Source: Bullera alba
Taxonomy: Eukaryota; Basidiomycota; Tremellomycetes; Tremellales; Bulleraceae
DNA: 64,000 bases
Reading direction: 5' to 3'
NCBI GenBank assembly: GCA_001600095.1
Contig: BCIX01000002.1
Location: 1,240,001 to 1,304,000, forward strand
The notes beneath the pieces were generated by a model that worked only from the letters and a program-made list of their open reading frames with translations, had not been told where the DNA came from and did no database searches. The position numbers and the translations under genes were made by a program. Of the stretch, positions 12,431 to 22,454 are shown piece by piece (the first letter of the stretch is position 1; each line of letters begins with the position of its first letter).

Positions 12431-12636
12431 TGTCAAGATCGCCGTCGGTCTCGAGATGCGAACATCCCAACGGGGAACACGAAGGTCGAACAAATGCCGG
12501 CTTTGAAATGACCGACGATTTCAACGGTCATTCTGCCTGGTCTTTCCGATGCACCAACTCTCTTCTCCCTCTCTTTGTCTATCTGTACATATTGTGGACC
12601 TCATTCAACTAGCACAGGGTGCACAGTAACAGTGCG

Positions 12637-13789
12637 ATGCCTTACACTCCAATCGAAACGCTTGTCGGGGGGTATCTTCTCCATCTATCTTCGTCCTTTC
12701 TTTTGTCCGACACTGGAAAGGTATTTGGGATCAGCGGGATCGTTTCACAGGCACTACTTGGTCCGGGCCCGAGGGAGAAATGGAGATGGGCTGTAATAAT
12801 CGGGCTGGTCGCTGGACCCATCATCGGTGAAGCTGTCGGTCTGGAGGGGACGTACGCCTCAGACGCGATTGCTGGCTGGAAGGATATCGTTTTGGGCCGA
12901 GGAGTGATAGCTGGAGCTCTGGTTGGTCTGGGCAGCAAGGTGAGTCGTTTTGCTCAAGATCTTCACTATGAGTGTGCTCCCAGTCCACCTGCTAACATAC
13001 TGGCATGACAGCTTGGCTCAGGATGCACTAGGTCAGTACAGCCCTGTACAGCCCCTGCAATCAGCTGACAGGATCCGTCGCAGTGGGCACTTCCTGTGCG
13101 GTGTTTCGAGGGGTTCACCTAGGTCACTGGTAGCCACGGCGACTTTCTTCGTCACTGCCCTTCTCACAGCAAACTTCTTCCCTATCTCATCTTTGGCGAC
13201 AACCGCCCCGGCATACGAATTGGCTTTTCCTAAACGAAGATCAATTATCACTTTGTTATGGACATTGTCCGCGGTACATTTGGCTCAACAGGCGCTTAGC
13301 AGCTACCTTACAACCAGACCAAATTCGTCCAAGGCCGCAAAGACCTTGCCCTTCGCCCTGAACGGTCTGGTCTTCTCTCTGGGACTCTTGATCTCAGGCA
13401 TGGCTTCGCCCTCCAAAGTACTCGGATTCCTTAAGCCCATACCACCCTTCCAACACTTTGATCCATCTCTTGCGATGATCGTAGTTTCGGGAGTTGTGCC
13501 TAATGCTCTTCATTGGTTCAACCTGTCCGAACGGAAACCTAGGTTCAGCTGGGAAAAGTGGTCTGTCCCCAGCAGAAAGGACATTGATTGGAGATTGATA
13601 GTGGGAAGCGCACTGTTTGGTGCAGGATGGGGTCTAGCGGGGGTCTGTCCTGGACCAGCCATCGTCGGAGCAGGAAAGATCGCTTCGGCTATCGTAGCTG
13701 GAGAAGCAGGAGCGATGCAAGCCGGACAAACAATATCTGCGTACCTCGTCTCGATGGTCGGTGGCATGGGCTTGGCTAGTCTGATCTAA
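12637..13789 (+). CDS. YeeE/YedE-family (sulfur transport) membrane protein
   Basis: Membrane transporter of the bacterial YeeE/YedE (thiosulfate/sulfur uptake) family in a fungal gene. ATG at 12637 gives MPYTPIETLVGGYLLHL. The family has two repeats, each with a glycine/cysteine signature. The first is GSGCTSG joined to HFLCGVSRGSPRSL, encoded across a 20-nt exon (13012-13031) flanked by introns ending at 13011 and spanning 13032-13083. The second is LFGAGWGLAGVCPGPAIVG near 13620. Between them lie helices such as TFFVTALLTANFF, FALNGLVFSLGLLISGM and MIVVSGVVPNALHWF. About ten membrane segments, about 340 residues, of normal length. The two conserved cysteine motifs suggest thiosulfate-type substrates, by analogy with bacterial proteins. 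In-frame codons upstream of this ATG contain only a GTG, so the ATG is preferred. Confidence 0.88.
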
Positions 13790-13860
13790 AGGATAACACC
13801 ATGCATCTATGACAAATGGCAACAGCAACAAGATGTGTAGATGATCCCGTGAGATCCGCA

Positions 13861-15057
13861 TCATGCGGGTGGTACCTGAGCCACCAAAGCTTCGCCCTTT
13901 GCTCCGGCAATGGCATTCCTCACACACAGATCCGCCATCGCTTTTCGGGTATCATCATCGGCTGATCCCATGTGCGGTAGCACGACGCAGTTTCGTGCTT
14001 TGACCAAGGGATGGCTGCCATCGACTCTTGGCTCGCCCGTGATAACGTCCAGTCCAGCCCCGAAGATGACACCCTTCTCCAACGCATCCGCTAAATCCTC
14101 TGAATTGATGATAGGGCCTCGAGCGCCGTTGACCAATACTGCCGACTTTTTCATTTTCCCAAGGAAGTCTTTGTTGACAAGATTGATAGTACTTGGGTTC
14201 ATATCACACAGCACAACGAGAATATCGGCTGTGCTTGCAATCTCGTCCTTTTCCGCTCTCGAGATGGACACGCCGAACTGCTTGGAAAAGTCCGCATCGA
14301 TCTCTGCCTGATTAGGTCGCTCCCGCGAGGACAGATACTTGATTGTAGGAGGATGTGATTTGGATGTGAAAGCTAATAGTCTCGATACGACCTGCTGAGA
14401 TATTCGACCAAAGCCAAGAAAGTTGATAGTGAGAGATGGGTGAGAGATGGAAGGACCACACATGACAAAAGGCGCCCAAGGCAGTGAAGGCCACTACAAT
14501 CCACCAGTTAGCATTCTGCTGGAAAGCTTGAGACGGGTGACATACGCCTCCGGATTTGACCAAAGCAATGCCCTCCTCGGCTCGTCGCATCGTCATGAGG
14601 ACCAGCATAACGACGATATCCGCGACCGCGTCGCTGAGGACACCGGGCGTGTGTCCAATCTTGATTCCTTTGGCAGTGGCGAGTTTGACATCAATGTGAT
14701 CTGGCAGCGGACCGTCAATTCAGGCTTCGGCTCTTTGAGACAGCTCGACTACTTACCGAATCCGACAGAGAACGTCGAGATTGTCTTTAGATTCGGGTTA
14801 CAGTTATCCAAGAACTCCTTGTCCACCTTGTCGCTCGGCTGAGAATGCATGATGCAAGCAGCGATGACCTGCTCATCCCTCAGGTGCTCCAAGACCCACT
14901 CTCTCTTTGGTTGAGCATCCTCGGGATTGATGATGAGCTCAAAGCCAGACTCATCCAGCAGCTGCATAGCGTCTGGACCGACATTTCGGGTGCTAAGCGC
15001 AAGTCAGTCGTGCTTGGACAGCTCATGTCGGCTCGCTCACATGAGGATCTTGGGCAT
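13861..15057 (-). CDS. D-2-hydroxyacid dehydrogenase (glyoxylate/hydroxypyruvate reductase-like)
   Basis: NAD(P)H-dependent reduction of 2-oxoacids, closest in layout to GRHPR/glyoxylate reductase. The start MPKILI splices to TRNVGPDAMQLLDESGFELI. The substrate-domain motif is STFSVGF joined to DHIDVKLATAKGIKIGHTPG, an exact family match. The nucleotide-binding loop reads INFLGFGRISQQ, a G-x-G-x-x-S variant of the usual GxGxxG. The catalytic Arg is in VLVNGARGPIIN, the Glu in DVITGEPRVDGSHPL and the His in CVVLPHMGSA. About 340 residues from four exons, ending ALVAQVPPA. It is convergent with the transporter gene (71 bp between stops) and divergent from CSE1. The substrate cannot be read from sequence. 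Confidence 0.9.
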
Positions 15058-15385
15058 GACAGGCGTCCTTGATCTCTTACACTCGCGAATATCGTTTGTA
15101 GAATCTTGAGGAACTCGACAGGCTGGACTCCTATCGTAGACCCAGCCTCCAGCTGTCCTGTACGGTCAGTCACTTGTGTCCTGGATGCCGGTCCGAGCGC
15201 TCCGCCGGCCCTATAAGGTGGGGTGCACTAACAAAGTGAGCTGAAATCAACCTCCACCTCTCGCCGCGTCTCTGAATCCATCGGTTGGGCTCGTGTTGAA
15301 CTCAACTTTTTGGTTCACAACACCCAGTGAACTTGCACCATATACCCTCAACTCGCAGTCAAAAGGCCAGCAGGACCTCGCCAGC
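15058..15385. promoter_or_regulatory. Divergent promoter between the hydroxyacid dehydrogenase and CSE1
   Basis: 328 bp between two start codons on opposite strands. A TATAAG element lies at about 15212. No other site is evident. Confidence 0.5.
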
Positions 15386-18300
15386 ATGCAGGCCGACCAA
15401 CAAACAGTCCAAGCGCTGTCTAGCGCTCTCATTAGTACCGTCTCACCTGATTCGGCAACGAGGAAGAACGCCGAAAGTCAACTTCGTCAGGGGGAACAAC
15501 AACCCGGATTTCTGCTCGTTGTGATGGAGATTGTGAGATCAGACTCATCGGATGCAGTCGTCAGACAGGCTGGAGCACTATACTTCAAGAATGCTGTCAA
15601 GAAGCTTTGGGCAGATGAGGAGGTGTGTACTTGCCCTGAGGATTGAACATGACTGATCAGGTACCCAATTATAGGAAGTGACAATCAGCGAGCAAGATAA
15701 AGCTGCGATAAGATCACAGCTGGTGCCCACTATGATCAGTCTCGGGAAGCCAACGACAGCCAATCTGCAAGCTCAAATTGGAGAAGCGCTGTCGACTGTT
15801 GCGGAGAGAGACTTCCCTGAGCGATGGGAGGGTTTGATCGATGTAAGTCTCAGCCAGACTGCCTGGATCCGCTCGTCCATAGGAACGATACGACACTTAT
15901 GCTGTATCTCTAGGAACTTGTTGGCAGTTTGTCCCCGGACAACTTCGTCATCAACAACGGAGTTTTGGCTACGGCACATTCCATTCTAAGACGGTAAGCG
16001 CATTCCCGAGAGTCGTTTGTTATTTGGATTGGTCACTTATGTTTGCGATTTCAGGTGGAGATCAATGTTCCGTACGAACGCCTTGTTCACTGAGATCAAC
16101 CTGGTACTATCCAAATTCGCTCAGCCATACTACGAGCTGTTCTCGCATGTCGACAGACTGCTTTCGACACCATCGTCTCAAGCGCTACCCGAGAACTCGT
16201 CATTGCCCTTGCTGGCGCAATCCCTCTTACTTCTCATTCAGCTATACCTCGACATGAACTGTCAAGATCTTCCGGCATTCTTCGAAGAGCACTTATCGGA
16301 GTTTATGGGAGATCAGGCTCAAGGAAAGGAGGGGTGGTTGAAGAAGTACCTGAGCTGGGAGCGGGACGAGCTCAAGGGCGACGTCAGTGACAGCTAGACG
16401 CAGCTAGTAATAAATAGCTAACCGTGCTCTGTAGCCCGATGATGAGGCCCCAGGACCATTGCAGAAGATCAGAGCGTCCATCTGCGAGATAGCAGAGCTA
16501 TATGCTCAGAAGTACGGAGAGGACTTCCCACAACTAGGAGGCTTCATCGAGGGAGTTTGGAACGTCTTGACGAATATAGGTCCGGGCACCAGAGAGGATG
16601 TGGTGAGTTTCCGTTGTGAGACCATTTGCTAGCATATCTGACCTTTCAACTCAGCTCGTCTCGCGTGCTCTGCGCTTCCTGTCCGTTGTGGTCAAGATGG
16701 GGAGTCACGGAGAGCTGTTCTCCTCACCGGGAACACTCAACATGTTCTGCGAGAAGATCATCTTACCAAACATGAGTCTACGAGGTGAGCGTTAGACTGT
16801 AGGTGTGAAAACGTGCTGACAAGATCTACTAGAGCACGAGGTGGAAATGTTTGAGGATGATCCAGTGGAATACATGAGGAGAGATCTTGAACCATCGACT
16901 GGTGAGCTGAATCTGGGAAATTTTGAAGCTGACATCCTTGTTTGTAGAAAGCGATACACGTCGACAAGCTGCCACCGAGTTCACTCGAGCTCTGATGGAA
17001 CACTTCGAGGCAGACGTCACAAACATCATCAAAAACTACATTACTTCGTTCCTCCAGGACTACTCGTCGAATCCAGCAGACCAGTGGAAGAGCAAGGACA
17101 CTGCCATCTACCTGCTAACGTCTATCGCATCGAGAGGATCGACGCAGCAGGTGAGTACTATGGAGGGTCCTTCATGGCTCCGCTGATCGCTTGTTCAGCT
17201 TGGTGTTACCTCTACAAACGTTCTGGTCGATGTTGTCGAATTCTTTGGCCAAAATGTCTTCTCCGACCTCCAAGCGGCTCCAGGTACCGTCAACCCGATC
17301 CTGGTGGTCGATGCCATCAAATTCCTGTATACGTTCCGAAATCAAGTAGGCGCAACCGAAAGTTATTCCAGTATACAGCTGACTACCTACCTCTTACAGC
17401 TTACGAAAGACCAGCTCATTTCCGTCCTGCCCCTCCTTGTACAGCATCTCACATCGGACAATTACGCTATTTACTCTTACGCCGCCATCACGATTGAACG
17501 AATACTATTCATCAAAGTCAACAAGCAGGCTCAGTGAGCTCAGTCGTTTTCTTGTAGTGCGATCAGAGCTTACTTCATTCGCAGATTCACCCAAGCGGAT
17601 GTCGGGCCATTTGCTGAGAACATCCTTATGGCGATCTTCACGAACATCGAGAAAGGAACAACGCCAGAGAAGATCTCGGAAAACGACTACCTGATGAAAT
17701 GTGAGAGATTCCGATTTAATGCATGGGCTCCTGCTCATGGTGCTCAGGTGCTATGCGTGTAATCATCACCGCTAGGCAAAGTCTCACTCCGTCGCATCAG
17801 GGCATCTTGACAAAGCTTGTCAACATCCTCGGCGAGATTAGTAAGAACCCAAGTAATCCGAAGTTCAACCAGTACTGCTTTGAAAGTGTGTCGGCTTTGA
17901 TCAGGTATGTTGGGCGGGCGTCGGAATCTACGCCGGGAGCTGATCGACGGCCCAGATTCGTGTGTGAGGGCACTCCTGCCGCGCTTCCGACATTTGAGCA
18001 GGCCATCTTCGGTCCAGCCCAGGTCATCCTCGCAAACGACGTGTCAGGTGGGTTGATCATCGTGGACAACTGAGTACGCTCATTGACCCTTCTCAGAATT
18101 CATCCCGTACATCTTCCAGATCCTGTCGCAACTGCTTGAGCTGCATGCCCCGACGGACCTGCCCGCAGAGTACCAGGCCTTGTTGGCGCCGCTGTTGAAT
18201 GCCAGTCTATGGGAACAGCGAGGAAACGTCCCAGCTTTGACTCGATTGTGGAAAGCACTGTTGATGCGAGGAGGCAAGCAAGTGGCTGCCACGGGCCAGG

Positions 18301-19278
18301 TTCAGGCCCTTTTGGGTATCTTCCAAAGGCTAGCAGGCAGCAAGATCAACGACGTCTACGCGTTTGAGCTGCTACAAGCCATGTACGAGTTCCTCCCTCT
18401 GTGAGTTCTAGGCCGACAACATAAGCTGTAGACATGACACACTGACTCGTTCTTCCCTTACAGTCAGGTCATGCAGCCCAACACTTCAGCTGTCATGTTG
18501 TTCCTCCTCAACAAACTTCAGAGCAAGCCATCCCCTCAATTTACTCAGTCATTCGTCTTCTTCGCTTTACTGTTGTGCGCTATCGACCAAGTCGGTCCAG
18601 ATTTCTTGATTGGCGCTTTGGATGGCATTCAAAATGGTCTTTTCGGCAGTTTGTGCACCAACATCATCTTGCCAAACACTCAGAAGCAGCCGATCAGGAA
18701 TCGAAGGGTAGTTGAAGTCGGACTCACCAAAATTCTGTCGAGAAGTGAAGCTATTCTTGCTGCAAACAATACCCAGTATTGGTGAGCAGAAGACGTAACG
18801 TTGCTGGCTTGCTTGCTGACAACCTTCCCTTCAGCGTGCCACTGCTTCTCGCACTTCTCGATCTCTTCACCTTACCCCAGGACGTCACGTGGGACAAGGC
18901 AGACGGAGGAGAACAGGACCTATCGTCGTTGGATCCCGAAGAGGCTGGTTTCCAGTCATCGTTCTCAAAGCTGGGCGCTTCGGAGACAGCGAGGCACGAT
19001 CCTGTCAAAGAAGTAGGAGCAGACGAAAAGCTTTTCGCATCGAAAGAGCTGAGTATAAGGAGCAAAGAAAAGCCTGGCATGGTACGTGTCATCGAGAAGT
19101 CATGAGGGATCCGGGTATTGACCATCTACGCAGCTCAGTGCCATTATCAAGCAGGCTGAAGGTGTAGAGCCACAAACGGTCGCCGGATTCGTCGCGTACA
19201 TGGGCAGCAACGGGTAAGTCGATCGGCTGGATTCTCGAACATGAAGGCTGACCTTGTCGCAGAGACTCGATTGCATGA
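15386..19278 (+). CDS. CSE1: Exportin-2 / Cse1 (importin-alpha re-exporter)
   Basis: Karyopherin-beta that with RanGTP carries importin-alpha back to the cytoplasm. The start MQADQQTVQALSSAL is followed by the importin-beta N-terminal module (TRKNAESQLRQGEQQPGFLL; VVRQAGALYFKNAVKKLW). The Cse1-domain hallmarks follow: AERDFPERWEGLID joined to ELVGSLSPDNFVINNGVLAT, then WRSMFRTNALFTEINLVL, and later VEMFEDDPVEYMRRDLEPS. HEAT repeats fill the middle (FYVPSTVN-type shadows are other frames). The C-terminal CAS domain includes SAIIKQAEGVEPQTVAGFVA, with a last exon of six codons ending SIA at 19278. More than a dozen introns; exon junctions are in frame, e.g. 15621 to EVTISEQDK. Expected length about 970 residues. 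Confidence 0.95.
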
Positions 19279-20002
19279 GCGCAATTCAACATATTCCACC
19301 CCACACTACCTCAGCCATACTTACCATGCATTGATTCGACCTATCTCCCAGCATGAGACTAGAGACTCTGACTCGTTGACAGAGGGGGGCGGAGCTGACA
19401 TTAGCATCAGGGCCGGGTCGGATATCGCCGGCATCCTTCGGATATCGACCCCGGGCCGAAGATACTAGGGCGATAGGGTCGGGTCGGGTCATTAAAGCTT
19501 GGCGTTGCTATCGGCGGAAGTGACGGTGTCGAAGTCTTCCACTCTAGTTCATCCTCCTCGGTCCTCAGGCCTCATCGCTGGAAAATTCGGGGTCTCAAGG
19601 TAAGGGCGCGGAAGCGTTCTCCGAGTTTGATTGCGACTTGGCGATTTGGAGCACATATTCGCATCGCGAGGAGAAGAAGCAGATGTCGACATTGCGGTTG
19701 CCAGCGAGCCCTAGGCAGGACGGCATACCCCAACCCTGACTTGCCAATGCTCCGTTGGCGCCGTCTCCGAGTGACCGCGTTCACAAAGACTCACTCAGGC
19801 TCACACAGACACATCAGGCATTACACCGCGGAGCTGTTACTGAAGGTAATCGACGGGCCGAGTGCTGATACCCAATGACCCGAGCGGATCAATCCAACCT
19901 CCCGACAAATTGGGCACCCACGGAGATAGACAGTCTCGTGGAGAGATATAATTAGGGACACCCGCTTCATGGCCCCGTGGATCCCAACACCCCAGACTGA
20001 CC
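19279..20002. promoter_or_regulatory. Intergenic, upstream of the sugar transporter
   Basis: 724 bp between CSE1 and the MFS gene, containing an imperfect inverted repeat and a GGGTC triplet array (separate entry) and an AT-rich TATAATTA about 55 bp before the start codon. ORFs here are short and unconvincing. Confidence 0.5.
19411..19490. repeat. Imperfect inverted repeat followed by three GGGTC units
   Basis: The left arm at 19411-19426 (GGCCGGGTCGGATATC) pairs, with small bulges, with the right arm at 19441-19457 (GATATCGACCCCGGGCC) across a 14-nt loop. Three tandem GGGTC units follow at 19476-19490, repeating the GGGTC of the arm. This is about 510-590 bp upstream of the sugar transporter start. 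A regulator binding site or transcript hairpin are both possible. Confidence 0.5.
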
Positions 20003-22204
20003 ATGAGCGCTCAACACGGTGGAGGAGTTCCTGCGCCAGGTTACGACGACAAGAATATCCAACAAGAGGTCGACCACGTCGACGATGTCACGGTCGCTTC
20101 TCAACGTGGAGACGAAACGCCCCAAGGGCACAAGGCCGACCATGGACGTCCAATGCCCAACATCCACCCGCACATGACCGCGGAGCAGAGAGGGATCGCG
20201 CTAAAGCTAGCCCACGATATCGATCCGGGACCAAGTATCCTCAGCTGGCGATACATGCTTTTCGTTTTCACCGCTTTCATCGCAATCCTGAACTCTGGAG
20301 ATAATGATGAGTACTACCAAGCTTCACATAGAGCATTTCAGTTGACTTGCTCTGCCCTTACGCTTCGATGGAACCGTCATGGCCTCGGTCAACTCGATGG
20401 AGCAGTTCCAAGGCTACTTTGGACTCAGTGCCGCCGAAGCTGGCACCGGAGTTGTGTTCGTACGTCATTCAGAACGTTGTCATGTGCCATACTCACCAAG
20501 TCTCAGGGAATGTACACGGTCGGACAAGTCTGCGCCTTTTTTGCAAACATCTATCTGCCCGACAAATTTGGTCGTCGATGGGCCATGTTCATCCCCAACC
20601 TTCTACAATGGTGAGAGTTCAGATCAAGCCGAATTTGGTCGGAATTCGATTCTGATCCGCTTCACAGCACCGGGGCAATCATCACCGCAAACGCTACAGG
20701 GATGCCGATGTTCCTCGGCGGTCGATTCCTGACAGGGTTTGGATGTACCGCTGCGAACACCGCCGCCAAGAGTTACGTCGCGGAGATCACTTCCCCAATC
20801 TCGCGAGGACGCTGGATGGGAGTCCTCAACTCGTTCTACTACGGTAAGTACTGGATCATCGCAACAAATGTCCTGATGCTGACGTATCGCAGTCGGGCAG
20901 GTGGGAAGCTGTCTTTGCTCCTGAACGACCTGAAACTGACCTTTGCAGATTCTAGCATCGGGTATCTCGATTCCTTTCGGCAAAGCCAATGGCGACATCG
21001 CTTGGCGAGGACCAATGTACCTACAATGCGGACCGGCTGGCATTAACCTAATCTTCGTCCTGTTCATCGCGGAATCGCCACGATGGCTGTATGCCAGAGG
21101 CAAGAAGGAAGAAGCTCGCAAAGTATTAGCCAGATTTCACTCCAAGACAGGAGACATTAACTCGCCCATTGTTGCTTTGGAGCTTCAAGAGTTTGAAGAG
21201 AATATATCTCTAGCGGGAACGGACCGAGAGTTTTGGAATTTCAAGACCTTATTCAACTCGTTTGGTGCGAGGTACCGATTTGGCCTATGTGTCTTGGTGT
21301 CAATTTGGGGTCAGTTGTCGGGTAATGGAATGGTGACCTGTGAGTGATTTCTGTCTGATGATGAGGTCCATCGCTGACTGTGGTTATATTCCAGACTTCT
21401 TGCCAGTCCTTCTCGGCCAAGCCGGTATCACAGACACAAACCGACAAAGGGAGTTGACGCTCGTGAACTCTGTTACCTCGATGGTCGGTGCACTTACGGG
21501 TACGTCAGATCACTCTGCCCTCGTTCCTCGCTCTTCTGACATTCTCGCCAGGCTCGGCGGTAGTCGACCACATTGGCAGACGAAAGCTCATGCTCTTCGC
21601 AACGATCTGTGCTTCTGTCGGCATGCTCATCGTCGGAGGTCTTTTGAGCCCTGCTGGCACGCAGTCCTCGACCCGTGCGGATGCAGCAATTTCCTTCATA
21701 TGTGAGTCTACCATCTTGTTCCTTCTTGAAATGGCCTGATTCATTTCGCAGTCCTCTTCATGGTGTTCTTCTCTCTTGGCTGGACACCCTTGCAAGCGTT
21801 GTATCCGGCCGAGGTTTTGTCGTACGAGAATCGAGCCAAAGGTCTAGCGCTGCAGTCATGGTGCACTTCAGCCGTCTCGACCATCAATACCTTTGGACTA
21901 CCCCCGGCTCTGGAGCGGGTGGGCTACGTTAGTGAGTCAGGCGCCTCCAGCTGCTGCTGCTTACCTGGCAATTCCTGTAATGGTTCGGCCCTGATCCCTC
22001 GCTCCAGTGTACCTCGTCTTCTTCGCCTGGGACATTATTGGCGTTGTTGCCGTCTGGCTGTTTGTGGTCGAGACGAAGCAATTGACGCTCGAGGAGATTG
22101 ACGACATCTTCGACTCCCGAAAGCCCAGACAGAGGAGCTTTGAGCTCGCAGCGCAGGCGAGAGAAAGAGCTAAGCGGGAGCGAGAGCTGTTAGAGACGGC
22201 TTGA
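20003..22204 (+). CDS. MFS sugar transporter (lactose permease/hexose transporter type)
   Basis: Twelve-helix plasma-membrane sugar:proton symporter family. The start MSAQHGGGVPAPGYDDKN leads to helix 1 (YMLFVFTAFIAILNSGDN). The next conserved piece, FDGTVMASVNSMEQFQGYFG, is reached only by removing 20307-20361, an intron with AT...AC ends. Sugar-porter motifs follow: GMYTVGQVCAFFANIYLPDK, DKFGRRWAMF, GRFLTGFGCTAANTAAKSYV, SRGRWMGVLNSFYY, VGQ (from an 8-nt exon), AESPRWLYARGKKEEA, DHIGRRKLMLFA, LGWTPLQALYPAEVLSYENR and VVETKQLTLEEIDDIF. It ends in a charged helix RERAKRERELLETA. The PESPRWL-equivalent and GRR motifs make the family certain; the sugar is not determined. About nine introns. Confidence 0.93.
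20307..20361 (+). other. Candidate AT-AC intron (55 nt) in the sugar transporter
   Basis: Sequence ends are ATGAGT at 20307 and CCCTTAC at 20361. Removal joins AAT G to GC TTC, giving NSGDN-GFDGTVMASV, the conserved junction of sugar porters. The only GT-AG alternative (GTACTA at 20311 to TTTCAG at 20341) would be 31 nt and creates an immediate stop. Leaving the segment unspliced keeps an open frame but destroys all downstream homology. The 55-nt length matches other introns here. The donor does not match the U12 consensus ATATCC, so a U2-type AT-AC intron is inferred. Confidence 0.7.
20893..20900 (+). other. 8-nt microexon (TCGGGCAG) in the sugar transporter
   Basis: It lies between an intron that starts GTAAGT after TACTACG and ends ATCGCAG, and one that starts GTGGGAAG and ends TTTGCAG before ATTCTAGC. 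Including it gives YY-VGQ-ILASGI, the standard sugar-porter sequence. Skipping it shifts the frame and loses the match to ILASGISIPFGKA. Confidence 0.85.
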
Positions 22205-22454
22205 TTGCCGTGCAGCGATCGTCGGGATGAGGCGGAGAATGTAAAGCCTAGAGCACGATAGAAGTGGATTCACAAGTGTATCCGAGAGGTTCAGTGTAGC
22301 GATAGTCGATAGATGTGGTGATGCAAATCCATGGGTATGTTCTACAGTGCTCTGAGGCAGCTTGAAGCGGGTACATAGTATCAACAACATCAAGGAGGGA
22401 AACAAGTCAACAACTACAATTACAACTGCGATAGCTCAAACACATAAGCCAGAC

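Noticed and set aside
12619..12636. Upstream GTG start for the YeeE/YedE gene
   Set aside because: Non-ATG start with no need for it; the ATG at 12637 begins a normal membrane-protein N-terminus.
20003..20614. Unspliced reading through 20307-20361 of the sugar transporter
   Set aside because: The frame stays open, but all downstream sugar-porter motifs are then in another frame; the shift is only fixed by removing the segment.
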